Shown: positions 9,754 through 20,655, numbered from the stretch's first letter. The stretch: 64,000 bases of DNA from Porodaedalea pini (GCA_002794775.1 NBAY01000004.1:248001-312000), one strand, 5' to 3'. Notes: a model not told the origin generated them from the letters alone. Program-made: numbers and translations.

Positions 9754-12700
9754 AAGGTTGGGCGTCCCGACCAACCAAGATCGCGGTCATCTGGCTCGGT
9801 GTCAACGAAGAGCGGGCGGAGTCGTGAGCGAGGGATGTCGAGTTTTCGAGGAGCGCCAGGGTATTTTCGATAGAACTCAGCGATCGCCTCCTTTGCGTTC
9901 TCGCCGAAGTCCATCTCAGGCTGCCAAGTCGGTTCGTTGTATCCCACCCACTTGACAAGGTACTGTAGTTTCCCTCGGTGCAGACGTGAGTCTAGAACTT
10001 CCTCGATCTCGTACTCCTCTTCGTTGTTGACGATGTTTGGTGGCGGCGGTGCTGGTTGTTTTTGGCTCTCGAAGGACGGTTCGACGGCAGGTTTTAGCAG
10101 GGCCTCATTGAAGACTGGGTGGACCTTTTTCCATCGCTTTGGGAGCTTGAGCTTGTACGCACTTGCTCCCACTTTGTCGACGATTTCGAAGGGCCCATAC
10201 CATTTGTCAGCGAGTTTCTTTGTAGGCGAATCCGTGCTGATGTTTCATCCGTCAAGGAAAGCCTTGTCTCCGGCTTTGTACTCAACCGAAATCCCTGCTG
10301 TCCGGTCATGGTAGTGTTTCATGTCGTCCGCCGCCTTGACCAGGTTGTCTTTTGCGACACAATGAGTCTCCTTTATGTGCTTCGCAAATTCTTCTGCCGA
10401 CATGTTGGCAGACGAGGTTCGTGTCGTATCAAAGCTCAAGGGGTGACGTCCTGTGTTCGCGTAGAAAGGGGACATCTTCGTTGCCGAGTGCTCACAGTTA
10501 TTGTACGCGAACTCCGCGAGGGGGAGCCAGTCCTTCCAGTCCGATTGTCGATGGTTCACGAAGAGCCTAAGATACTGTTCAAGCTCTTGGTTAACGCGTT
10601 CCATCTGACCATCTGTCTGTGGGTGATACGCCGTTGACAGGTTGCCTTCGATGTGTAGGAGTTTGTACAGCTCCTTCATCATCGACGCGTCGAACTGTGT
10701 GCCTCGGTCATGGATGATTTTCTTCGGCAAGCCGTGGAGGCGGAAGACGTGGTCACGGTACAGTTGAGCCATGCCTTCCGCCGACAACCTTGTCGTCGTT
10801 GGGATCGCATGCATCTGCTTCGAGAACCTGTCCACAAAGACGCAGATCACATTATGTCCTTTGGAGTCTGGAAGTTCTCCAATTAGGTCAACCGTGACGA
10901 TTTCCCAAGGGCCTTCAGGTACAGCATTTGGATGGAGTGGTCTTGACCTTGATGCTCTTAAGGCTTTTGTCCGTTGACAACAGTCGCATCCTCGGACATA
11001 TGTTCGGACGTCGGAGAACATCGATGCCCACCAGAAATCACGACGAACAAGCTCCACTGTCTTCGACGCTCCCGGATGACCGGCCAACACCGAGTCGTGA
11101 CACTCCCGCAACACGGCTTCCTTCATTGTCGATGGCACGTACACCTTGCCTTTCATCCGCCATAACCCGTCAACCTCTATCATACCCGTCGGCCTTTCCG
11201 ACTCGTCCTGCGCTTTCTGCGCTTCAACCACTCGTCCTACCACCTCATCGCGCGACGTCTGCACCACTCCACGGTTCAGCCACTTGTCCTTGATGAACAC
11301 GACACCATCGTTGTCGTCCTTGCCCTGATCGTAGCCCGCCATGCGTGACAGCAGGTCGGCCTTGCCCATCGTCTTCCCCGACTTGTGTTCGAGGTGGAAG
11401 TCGAATTCTTCAAGTTCGGTCCGCCAACGAGCTTGATGATAGCTCAGCTTCTGTGCTGATCTGAAGTAGGTAAGGTTGGCGTGGTCGGACCAGATTTCGA
11501 TCTTGTGGCGAGCGCCGAGGAGGTATTGTCGCCACTCCTTGAGCGCCGAAACGATCGCGAGCATCTCCTTGTCGTAGATCTCATAGTTTCGTTCTGCTGG
11601 TTCGAGTGCCTCTGACCTGTAGGCGATCACCCTCCACTTTCCTTCCTGCTTCTGCAACAACATGCCGCCGAGTGCAAAGTTTGACGAGTCCGCCTCTACG
11701 CGGAAAGGGCCCTCGTCGTTGGCAATGGCTAGGACTGGAGGTGAGCAAAGACATCGTCTCAGCTCCTCGAACGCTTCCTGCTGTTCGGTCTCCCATACCC
11801 AGTCCTTCTTGCCTGTTAATGACGTCAATGGTCGGACCACCTTGCTGTAGTCCTTAATAAACCGTCTCAGCCAGTTTCCCATGCCAAGGAACTGTTGCAG
11901 CTCCTTGAGGTTTTGCGGGATAGGCCAGTTCGCAATCGCCTCTGTCTTCACCGGGTCGGCTCTGATCTCACCGTTGCCGATGATGTGCCTGAGGTATTTG
12001 ACGACCTTGGCATCGAACTCACACTTCTCCGGTTTCAGGTATAGGCCATTTTCTCGAAGGATCTGGAGGACACGCCTCGACGTGTCTATATGTTCCTCAA
12101 TGGTTTCCGAGAGGATCAATATGTCGTTGAGGTATACGATGATCAGGTTGGCATAAATCAGGTCCTTGAAGATGTGATTGACAAAAGCCTGGAACGTCGC
12201 CGGGGCATTGCAGAGACCGAAGAACATTACTGTCGGTTCGAAGAGACCCATGTTTGTGCGGAACGCTGCCTTCCACTCGTCGCCTTCGCGGATGTGGATG
12301 TTGTAGTACCCCCAGCGAAGGTCAAGCTTAGTGATGTATTTCGCTTTCTTGACCTTGTCGACGAGTTCGTCGATGAGGGGAAGGGGATACTTGTTCTTGA
12401 CTGTACCGTCATTAAGCTTTCGGTAGTCCTGGATCGGGCGTAGGGACTTGTCGGCTTTCTTGATAAAGAAGAAAGGCGAGGCCATCGGGGATATTGACCT
12501 GCGTATACGACCAGACTTCAAGTTCTCCTTGAGGAAATCCTTCAGCGACTCCTGCTCCGTTGGTGTCAGTGGATAGATCTTGCAGTCACTAGGTTTGAAG
12601 TCGGGTTTCAAGTCGATGACATGGTCCCATGGGCGGTGTTCCGGCAGTTTCTCGAATCCCTTCTCCGAGAAGACGTCGGCGTAATCGTCGAGGTATGCGG

Positions 12701-13348
12701 GCCAGGACGCCTTGTCCATTCGCATCCCACTCACCCTCCTCATCTGCTCCACCACCTCCTTCACTTCCCCTAGGTCCTCCACTGGCTCCCTCTCGATCGC
12801 ACATTCGCTTGGGCAGCGAGTAAAGTCGAGTGTACCCATCTTCCAGTCGACCTCCGGGTTGTGCTGTCGAAGCCAGTCGTACCCCAGGAAGATGTTAGAT
12901 GACGCCAGTGAGGTTACCGCCAGGACGATCCGTTCCTTATGGTGACCGATCGTAAGTTCAATGTCGACGTACTCCTCGATCAACCCGGCTTCGTTGTGCG
13001 TGCCGTCGGCATTGAGTACCGCAAGGGGTCGGATATAACGCTTCGTCTCTATCCCGTACCGTTCGACGAATCTCACGTCAATGCACGATCCCGTACAACC
13101 CGAATCTATGAGCGCGTGTGCATCCACCTCCCTCACTTCACCTTCCTCGCCGTGCCCGACATTCAGGAGAAGGTCCAGCTGGCATCCGCCAGTCCCTCTC
13201 ATGAACAGCTGCTCATACTCTTCACTTCCGTTCACACCGGTGGGGGCTTCGTACTCGGGAAAACCATCGACGTCGTTTGCATCTACGTATTGTACAGACG
13301 GTTGGTTATATTTTAACGAGTCCGGATTTGAAGTCCCTTGTTCTTCTC

Positions 13349-13391
13349 GGTCAGTCGCCCCGATGGCTACGCCTGACCACTCGCAAAACCC
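13349..13391 (-). promoter_or_regulatory. -1 ribosomal frameshift signal between gag and pol
   Basis: On the minus strand the gag frame reads CAG GGT TTT GCG, giving the heptamer G GGT TTT (13385-13391). That is an exact X XXY YYZ slippery site. The pol frame lies at -1 from it. After a 6-base spacer (13379-13384) comes a stem: GGTCAG (13373-13378) pairs perfectly with CTGACC (13349-13354) across an 18-base loop. The gag stop TAG (13367-13369) falls inside the loop. Geometry and frame relation match known -1 sites. Function is inferred. Confidence 0.8.
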
Positions 13392-14500
13392 TGCGAGTCG
13401 ACGACCTCTTCGTCATTGCCTTCCTCTTCCACATAGTCCTCTACAGTCGACCTCTGAGTGTCTACGACTTCCTCGAAGGCCGACTCCTTCATCGCTCCGA
13501 GCTTGTCGGCGAGGACACGACGTTCGCCTGGTGCCATCAGTTCCAGCATGCGCTGGATGATCGGTTTCGCTTGTGGGCACTTGTCCTTAAAGTGGCCCAG
13601 CCCACCGCAGATCCAGCACGCGCGTCGTCGTTGCGCCTCGTTCATCGAGACGTCCATCAGCTGACCAGCGCCTCCGAATGTGATGCCAGTCGCGTCGCGT
13701 TTGTCGACGTGTGGGGCCACCACCTGTCGGCGCGCGGGGGGCGCTTGTTGGGGCGTCGGGTGGGGCGTGAATGGTAATGTCCTACCTTGTTGGATCGCGC
13801 GAATCTGTTGTTCGCCCCGGTCGATTTCGACGGCTTTCTTCTTCCATGCCTCATACGTCGTCGGTACTGGCGTAGACCTCAACACCCCGCGGACCACCTC
13901 AATGTTCATTGCGCGCTTCAGGCAGTCACAGATAACGCTGTCGTCCTTCAACTCTGCTGCCTTGATGATTACGTCGAGATCTTGGAAGAACTCATCGGCA
14001 GAGAGATCCTTCTGGACCTTGTCTCGGAACTTCTTCAACGCCTTCTCCTTCCTGTTCGGGTCGTCGAAGGAGGCATCCAGTCGTTCCTGAAACTTGGTCC
14101 AGTCATCCGTGAAGCTCACAACGCCACTCGTCGTGAATTCCTGGACATAGTTTTGCGCCCATGTCGACGCGTTGCCACCCTTGAGGTAAGAGAGGGCGAC
14201 ATAGATCTTGCTCGACGACGAGGGGTACTTCGCGGGATTCGCCGAGACAAAGAGAAGGACTTCGCGCTTGAAGTCGAGGTAGTCATCACCGCCAGCGAAT
14301 TCGTGTGGCCGGGCGACGTCAATTGAGGGGGCCGGGGCTTGGGCCGCAGGGGCATTCGTTGCCGCGCAGGTGAAGGCAGCCGCTACGATCACCGCGATTT
14401 CCTGTTGCTGCCTTTGGGTAAAGCCCTCCGACATTGCTGGTACGGGTGCGTGCGTTAGGCGTTCAGGGGGCGTCGGCGGCGACGAGTCTCTGCGAGGCAT
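13367..14500 (-). CDS. gag: Gypsy Gag capsid/nucleocapsid protein
   Basis: 377 residues from the first ATG in the frame (MPRRDSS at 14500). The frame stays open further upstream without an ATG. The middle part is the Ty3-type capsid region (DVARPHEFAGGDDYLDFKRE ... WTKFQERLDASFDDPNRK). Near the C-terminus is one CCHC zinc knuckle, CWICGGLGHFKDKC (Cx2Cx4Hx4C), which binds the element's RNA. The tail is acidic and ends GFASGQA, followed by TAG. The last codons contain the frameshift heptamer. The reading frame is undamaged. Confidence 0.92.
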   Translation of the reverse strand: MPRRDSSPPTPPERLTHAPVPAMSEGFTQRQQQEIAVIVAAAFTCAATNAPAAQAPAPSIDVARPHEFAGGDDYLDFKREVLLFVSANPAKYPSSSSKIYVALSYLKGGNASTWAQNYVQEFTTSGVVSFTDDWTKFQERLDASFDDPNRKEKALKKFRDKVQKDLSADEFFQDLDVIIKAAELKDDSVICDCLKRAMNIEVVRGVLRSTPVPTTYEAWKKKAVEIDRGEQQIRAIQQGRTLPFTPHPTPQQAPPARRQVVAPHVDKRDATGITFGGAGQLMDVSMNEAQRRRACWICGGLGHFKDKCPQAKPIIQRMLELMAPGERRVLADKLGAMKESAFEEVVDTQRSTVEDYVEEEGNDEEVVDSQGFASGQA

Positions 14501-15157
14501 TCGGTATCCTCCTGGTTCACTGGGAAGGACGACCGACGATGTCGAGACGGTAGGGGATGATGGGGCGCGAGGGGTTCGAGGCACCCACCGAGTTCTTTCG
14601 CCTGACGGTTCAGTTGAGTACCAGGCGCGTCTAATGTCACTCCACCAGAGGTTATGGGTGACGTGGCTTCTGTCGTCTGCTACGTACGACTGTCATTCGG
14701 TGTCGTAGCGTGACGAATGAGGGAGAGCCCGCTGCTGTTCCTCTGTAAGATCTATGTTGACTAGACCGGAGGGGGAACGGGGAGGGGCTGGTTGTCAGGA
14801 TGAATGTTACGCTCTCGAAGGACAGGTTCGTCAGCGAGTTTGATGACCAGACGGAAGGAAGCGGCCGAGAGCACAATCGACAATGACGTCGAGGACTGTA
14901 CATGGTGTGTTACCCACGTCCAGGTCAGATGGTTCCTCCACCAGAGGGAGAGGCGGAGAGCCAGGGTTGGGAAGGTTCGGGTGTAGTTTTTACGTAATAC
15001 ACGAACGTCCGAAAACGTCCGGGCAGGGTTGAGGGTTTGTCGTTTAGGGGTTCTACACGTCAAGTCCGTCGAGGGGAGTGCTCCTCTAGACCGAGTGAAG
15101 GCGAGTCGACAGCGACGACATACGCTGGGGATGAGCCTGGGTGGGGTTCTGCTTTTA
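14501..15157 (-). other. Gypsy 5' leader
   Basis: Untranslated region between the 5' LTR and the first gag ATG. The sequence abutting the LTR reads TAAAAGCAGAACCCCACCC on the minus strand. It lacks the TGG start of a standard tRNA primer-binding site, so the priming mechanism is not evident by eye. The gag frame is open without ATG up to about 14584. Confidence 0.6.
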
Positions 15158-15597
15158 TGTTAGGCGGGAGTCCGGGAGACGACTCGGACTGGGCAGGCCT
15201 CGGCTGACTGTCGTCTGGGACATGCTATACTCAAGTGGAGACTCGGGACACGCTGTACTCAGGCTAGGTCGTCACGGAGGTAAGAGGATTAATACAATAT
15301 ACTCTACTACAGGAGGGGGGCGCGGTCTCACCTAGGTCGTCACGGAGGTAAGAGGAAAAGCAGAACAGGTGTTCAGATGTGATTCCTCTTCCTTATATAC
15401 AGTGATCACCTTGTGAGAACCGGTTGCCCTATTGTCTAAGATTACATAAAGGGAGTGGAATGGTACGAATGAAGGTCATGTGAAAGGAGTGTGAGAAATG
15501 ATTGAAAAGATGATTAATTATAATGAAAAGGAGCGGTTAAAAGAAAAGGAAAAGGAAAAGGGGAAATAAAGAAAAGGTAAAAGTTCAAGTTCTGACA
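15158..15597 (-). repeat. 5' LTR of the Gypsy element
   Basis: 440 bases, collinear with 9301-9740 apart from three substitutions. Followed at 15598-15602 by the GGATG target duplication, after which the hAT sequence continues as aaccgc, matching the right end of the hAT in reverse complement. Confidence 0.96.
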
Positions 15598-15712
15598 GGA
15601 TGAACCGCGTCACTTGGTGCATTACCAACTGTCCACACTCACTTGTCTCCTTAGCTTTTTGGTCTCACTATTTATCAACGGATCTATATACCCTATTATA
15701 AATTTATATTCT

Positions 15713-18700
15713 ATGTCTCAAAACACTCCTTCACTCCCTTTCAACACTCGTGCAAAGGGGTTCTTCTATCCTAGAGTGGCTGTCACACCAGGACCTTCTA
15801 CTCCCACGTACCACCTGCCGTCATCCCATCATGCTGCAACTTCTATTACTAGCCCACCGGCTGCTCCGGCAGTCCACATATCACCACCAAAGAAGTGGAA
15901 GAACCGAAATATTTCAGTGTATGACCTGCCAGATGCAGAAGTATGGTCACTGAGCTCAGAAGACATTCTTGGTATGCCTCGTCTACTGCCCTTCTTTTAT
16001 TTGGTTCACATGGGATGGGAATGGTTAAGGGATAATTCAAATTTATCCTAGAGCAAGCATGTATTCATATAGTGCATTTTGTTCTTTACAATTATTTCTA
16101 CTATTTCAGTGTTTCTTGAGATCTATCTATAAAATCTCATCTTTTTGTCTTTCTAGCTCCATGCCTTGAAAGGTGGAGGTCATCTGCATACTCGCACTAT
16201 GACATTACAGTGAAGCGCACTGAACGGGATGGAGTGAAGACAATTTATTTTGTCTTCACGTGCTCCCATCGCAGTCCAGATCACCGGGCCGTCGAGCGGC
16301 CACGTATGAAGACACGAAGTGGAACCTCAAACCTCCGACATTCAGCACAAATCTGTGATACTGCAAGAAATGTACCTACACCTTCAAGTGCAACAACACC
16401 CGCTATACCCGGCATACATTATTCAGAGGCTGCCCACCGTGTATTCATTGCACTTCGGTGTGCCACAAGCAACCGGCCATTCAACTTTGTGACAGACAAG
16501 CACTATGCTCTTGAAATTGCAATTCTCAGCCCAGGAATCCCAATTCTGTCTCCTGGTACTGTTTCCAGTGACATCAAGAGCATTCACGAAGGACTTTCAA
16601 ACAAGGTCCGAGGTTATTTCAAGGTGAGTTTTCGCTCAACCACCATACCTGTCTCTTGTTACATGATTCCTTTCCATCAACATCCCAGCTTTTGTTTGTC
16701 TCCATCCTAATTAGCATTGATACAGAACTGTGGGCGGAATATACATCTAGCCATTGATGGATGGACCGCACCTATCGTAGCTTCATACCTCGGAGTTGTC
16801 GTCATTTGGTCTGAAGCTGGGGAGATTCACCGAGCGGTACTTGAGTTTATACAGTGAGCTGGTTCTTTTCATTACTTTTACCTTCATCTCATTCAGTATC
16901 AATGATAACACATGTGAGTACCTGTATCATCTCTCCAGCCGCAGTCGCTCATCATCAATCAGCCGGACGCATTCAATTTCCTGCATTCCGACACTCTCAC
17001 TTGTGGCCCTCCCTCGACGATCACCGTCAGCTCAGAGTCTGCCTCAGCGTATGACACCTTGTCCTCATACTCGGAGTCTTTCTATAATCAAGCCTCCTCG
17101 GATTATTCCTTCCTGTTCAACCTGGATATGGACTTCTCATGCGTGTCCATCAGCACCCATAGCAATTATGGTGCCGCATCCACCACCCAGAACACTGCCT
17201 CCGATCTGGCTGCCGACACAGCGTCCAATCACTCATACGAGGCATGAAGGCATTCGCCTGCAAGCAGCAGCTCGGGCAACATCTCGCTCGAAGAGTATAT
17301 CCACACCCTCCCTCGTCTGCCAACCATAACGGCACCTCGGTCTACTCAAGTTACGATTCTTGTTCTGAGTACATCCCATTGGCGGCTCCAGTCATCCATC
17401 ATTGACTTATGCATCTGTTGTCTCACCGGCCGCGATATCTGCACACAGCCAACCAGCATGGAACAGCATCGCACGCACACCGAACCCGTATGCTGCAGAT
17501 GGCGCACGCACACCTGCGTGGAAAGCGGCTGCAAAGACGCCGGCACATGTACCGACCACCAGAAACTCCTGGGGCGGAGGCGCAAGTCCACAGTGGCAAG
17601 CTGGGCAGTCGACCTGGGGTGGAGCGGACTCTTGGGGAGAGACATTTTCTGCGGTAAGGAGTTCCTTTGTGTTGTGAATGGTGCTATACTCATTAATGTA
17701 ATATTTCTGTCTTTTCCACAATAGCCCACGCCGTTTGCAGCGGCGACTCCTGCCGTTAGTGCTCCAATACCTGGTGCAGGAGTTTAGGGCGATGACTCGA
17801 GCGCCGTGGGCTCATGGGGTAGTGGTGCATTCTCTCAGACACCCGCAGAACTGCCCGATACACCATGGAATGGGCCAAGTGAGGGCTTTGCGCATCCGAA
17901 TGGGCCGCCTAAAGACGGTAGGCACCTTTTCTGGCCTGAATTTCTTCGGATATTGCTAAGCCTGCGATTTTTAAGACGCGTCCTCTTGGTGGAAACCCGC
18001 ACAGGCCCAGTCGCCCCAGGCTCGTGCACTCAGTCTGCCATGTCATTACTCCCCCAAATCTCATGAAACAACAGCCGCTCTGTTCCTCACCTTCATCCGG
18101 TGTCACAGATAGCAGAACGTCAAGGGGACGAGTCTATTGAGGATCCATGCAAGAAGTATCAATGCAGTCAGTGCCATTGTGCTTTTGCTCGGGCGTACAA
18201 CCTTAAAGCACATATGGCGACACATGATCTCCCTCCCCCAAAGCCTTTCACTTGTACTCGCTGTGGTTGGGCCCGCTCCTTCTCCCGCAAGCACGACTTG
18301 GGTCGCCACTTGGTATCGATTCATCGTGATGAGGGCGGCCGTGAGAGGCTCTGCGTCGTATGATTCACGCGTGAGTTCCATTTGCTATCCAATTCATGGC
18401 ATTCTGATCACATCTCATTAGATGGTCGTCTCTGTCTCCATCCGTCGTTGAAATGAGCGACACCAAACGACGCATCCTGTTTCAATCTATGCCTCTGTTC
18501 CAAGCTTTTTTTTCCGTATATGTTCTCAGATGAGTGCAAACAAATACATCTACCAATCTTAAAACTGAATCCCCTTGCTGATGTTTCTTCTGTGTTATTA
18601 TAGCCTCACTCAGAGCCATACTGGAGCTTATCTAGCGGAGCGGTTGACAGAATGTTTAAAGTGCTTCGAACTTGACAACTTTGTGAGTTTAACATATTCT

Positions 18701-20655
18701 GTCTTATTTACTGATGCTGATGTGTTCAAGCTGCACGTCCTGAACATGGACAATGCTGGGAATTGTAACACAACAGCAATTGAAGCCACAAAGCTGATGC
18801 CTGCATTTCGTGGTTCAAAATCGTGTGCTCGGTGCTTTGGGCATATTTTGAATTTGATCGCAAAGGTAAGTCATGCTAGATTTTACATAGCACACCACAC
18901 TATGCTCATATCTACTGCTCACTACATGCATATGTCACTTTAGGCCATTCTTTCGCTGTTCTTCAAGCCCATCAAGCAGAAGAAAGCTGTTAAAATTGGC
19001 TCAGGTACTCAGAGAGCCAAAACCCAGCCATCGCATGATGAGCTAGTAATTGAAGCTGGTGATCAGCTCACATGTGAGGAGGCTGAGCTCGCTGATGTCC
19101 TTGCTGATGATGATGTTACTGGGGATAATGGACAAGTTGTCCATGACACTCATGTTGTTACCAGTTTGCGTGGCAGGGCAATCTCAGACATGCGTGTAAA
19201 AGGTGTCGAGGTCATGTCAAATGAACTAAAAACTGCTGAGCTCGTTCTTACAAAGGTAGGTACTTACTGTACTCTGCTAATTCATCACAAGGGGGCCGAT
19301 AGGCTGCTTACGCTTATATGCCTATTATGCCATTCAGATTGCGGGTTTAGCGAAAAAGGTTCATGACTCTGCTACACTGAAGGAGTGTTTCAACAAACTT
19401 GTTGCTGCAGAGGTCAGCAGTCCTGGCTCGCACATTTCTGGTCACAAAACAACTCTTGACCGTCGTGTTTCCACATGCTGGAACTCTGAGCTTGCCTGTC
19501 TTGATGCGCATCTCTATTTATACCCTGCTGTTGAGCAATTGACCGGAATTAGAGACTTGAAGCTACAGAACTTTATCCTTGATGATATGCAATTGCATCT
19601 TGCAAAGGAGTTACGAGAAGTTCTTTCTGTAAGTTATTATTATTTTATCTATGATATATTACTCATAACTATACAGATTCTTGAGGAACTGACACTCTTG
19701 TTCTCGCAGGCAGATGTGCCTCTCATTGCAGACGTCATTCCAATGCTCCTCAATGTTCAGCAAGCACTTGAAGATGCAAGGGAGGATAAGAACTTGCCAG
19801 GTGTCCTGCGCATAGCAGCTCATGCAGGTGCTCTTGTCTGCGAGAAATACTATGCTCTCGCTGATGAATGTGAGGTTTATCACATTGCAGTAGGTAAGCA
19901 GACTATGTATTGTTCTCATAGCTTCGTATCAACCTCATTCTATAGTCTTCTGATTGTCTTCAAGCTTGCTAATACCTGAGTTATATAGTGATGTCACCAG
20001 ACAAGAAGCTTGAGTGGTTCTCAAAGCAAAACTTTCCTGAAAATGAAATACAGGAAATTCGGAATCGCATTATTTCATGCTGGCAGGAGACATACAAGGG
20101 CTATCAAATGATATCATCAGATTCTACGCTTTCTCATGCTGGTCAGCCTCCGGTAAACGTCAAGCACTGTTATTTTTCTTTATAATCTAATTTTTTTTTT
20201 GTTTTAGCGTCGGTCTCGTTACTTGGCTCGTACCATGTCCATGGATGATGAGCCAAATGATAGCATCCTGGCTTATCTCAGTGAACCACCAGTCTCATTG
20301 TCTGTCATCATAGCAGCAGGTGGCCTTCTGCAGTATTGGTATGCTGCTGAAAGCCACCGTCCGAGTGTAGCTAGGATGGGAACTGACTTCTGCTCTGCTC
20401 CTGGCAAGTGCACTATTAACTACAATTTATTATATGCTTTCTTACTCATACTCTTTATTAGCTTCATCCGTTGATGCAGAACGCGCATTCTCTGCAGGCC
20501 GTCGCCAGGTCAACTTTATGCAACACAATATGTCATCACAAACATTCAGAGCACAGATGGCAGTTGGTTCCTGGGATGGTACTCCTCTTTTCTCTGATGT
20601 CGGAGATGCTATAGATATTATTGAAGCAAAGATGTCTCATACCCGCACCTCTTAG
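15713..20655 (+). CDS. hAT transposase, apparently intact, 11 exons
   Basis: Exons 15713-15971, 16157-16623, 16726-16853, 18604-18682, 18731-18865, 18944-19255, 19338-19628, 19677-19893, 19989-20152, 20208-20403 and 20462-20655 close in phase to 813 residues with no stop. The N-terminus carries a degenerate BED-like zinc-finger segment (VFTCSHRSP ... TSNLRHSAQICD). The RNase H-like core shows a first Asp in LAIDGWTAP and a second in NMDNAGN, then the hAT tryptophan motif (VSTCWNSELACLD). A candidate catalytic Glu lies in ILEELTLLFSQ. The C-terminal hAT dimerisation region is present: ASSVDAERAFSAGRRQVN. Intron 10 uses a GC donor (gcaagt at 20404). Intron 3 is 1,750 bases and contains captured host-gene fragments. 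The Gypsy element sits about 0.1 kb upstream of the ATG and may cut it off from its promoter. Confidence 0.92.
16939..17240 (+). pseudogene. Captured gene fragment, Ser/Tyr-rich (probable transcription-factor N-terminal part)
   Basis: Inside transposase intron 3 an open frame reads PQSLIINQPDAFNFLHS, then a Ser/Thr/Tyr/Asp-rich stretch (SAYDTLSSYSESFYNQASSD) ending at a TGA. It has clear protein composition but no start and no link to the transposase frame. Further pieces in other frames continue to about 17400 (VYSSYDSCSEYIPL). With the C2H2 fingers downstream it may derive from one zinc-finger regulator gene, later split by the SPT5 segment. That linkage is inference. Confidence 0.45.
17405..18035 (+). 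pseudogene. SPT5: Captured fragment of transcription elongation factor SPT5 (C-terminal repeat region)
   Basis: Three exon-like blocks (17405-17653, 17725-17917, 17976-about 18035) with normal introns between them (gtaagg...atag; gtaggc...taag). They encode repeats of the Spt5 CTR type: QPAWNSIARTPNPYAADGA, RTPAWKAAAKTPAHVPTT, then Trp/Gly-rich sequence (WGGGASPQWQAGQSTWGGAD) and PTPFAAATPAVSAPIPG. The retained introns show that genomic DNA, not mRNA, was captured. An in-frame TAG at 17785-17787 and loss of everything upstream make it a dead fragment. It lies in the same orientation as the transposase, in its intron 3. Spt5 identity is from the characteristic TPxxPY/TPAW repeats. Confidence 0.75.
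18109..18363 (+). pseudogene. Captured C2H2 zinc-finger gene fragment
   Basis: Follows an acceptor-like cag at 18106-18108 and reads to a TGA at 18361-18363. It encodes two zinc fingers: YQCSQCHCAFARAYNLKAH ending HMATH, and FTCTRCGWARSFSRKHDLGRH ending with a second His in SIH. A basic linker (PPPKPF) joins them. This arrangement resembles DNA-binding regulators of Agaricomycetes. It has no start codon context and sits in intron 3 of the hAT transposase, downstream of the SPT5 piece. I take it as a captured 3' exon; expression as a chimera cannot be excluded. Confidence 0.7.

Larger units (their letters stand above)
9741..13391 (-). pseudogene. pol: Gypsy pol polyprotein (PR-RT-RH-IN-chromodomain), disrupted
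   Basis: The pol frame begins inside the end of gag by a -1 shift and runs to the TAA at 9741. In order it shows: an aspartic protease with ALIDSGCTGS; reverse transcriptase with LDLRWGYYNI and FGLCNAPATFQ; RNase H (VEADSSNFALGG, DKEMLAIV); integrase with an H-H-C-C zinc finger (GHPGASKT ... CDCCQRTK) and Asp-Asp-Glu residues (TVDLIGELP, HDRGTQFD, DGQMERVNQE); and a C-terminal chromodomain (EEYEIEEVLDSR, LVKWVGY). Two defects are visible. The RT active-site box reads VYLNDIL, with Asn (codon at 12126-12128) where the first catalytic Asp belongs. An in-frame TGA at 10245-10247 cuts the protein before the chromodomain; the frame is open again beyond it. The long pol frame carries no other stop that I see. 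Confidence 0.93.
9301..15597 (-). mobile_element. Ty3/Gypsy chromovirus LTR retrotransposon
   Basis: A full-length element of 6,297 bases read on the minus strand. It has 440-bp LTRs with TG...CA ends, a 5-bp target duplication GGATG (9296-9300 and 15598-15602), gag, then pol in the -1 frame. The order protease, reverse transcriptase, RNase H, integrase, chromodomain defines a chromovirus. I count three differences between the LTRs, so the insertion is young. It landed in the subterminal repeat of the hAT, between its left end and the transposase start. Both a substituted catalytic residue and a premature TGA in pol suggest the copy cannot supply its own reverse transcriptase or integrase C-terminus. 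Confidence 0.96.

Noticed and set aside
9741..14700. Many plus-strand open frames across the Gypsy element
   Set aside because: They are antisense shadows of gag and pol, which are supported by family motifs on the minus strand.
16900..18420. Captured segment as a nested Helitron
   Set aside because: I looked for a CTRR 3' end with a hairpin and an A/T insertion point and did not find a convincing pair of termini.
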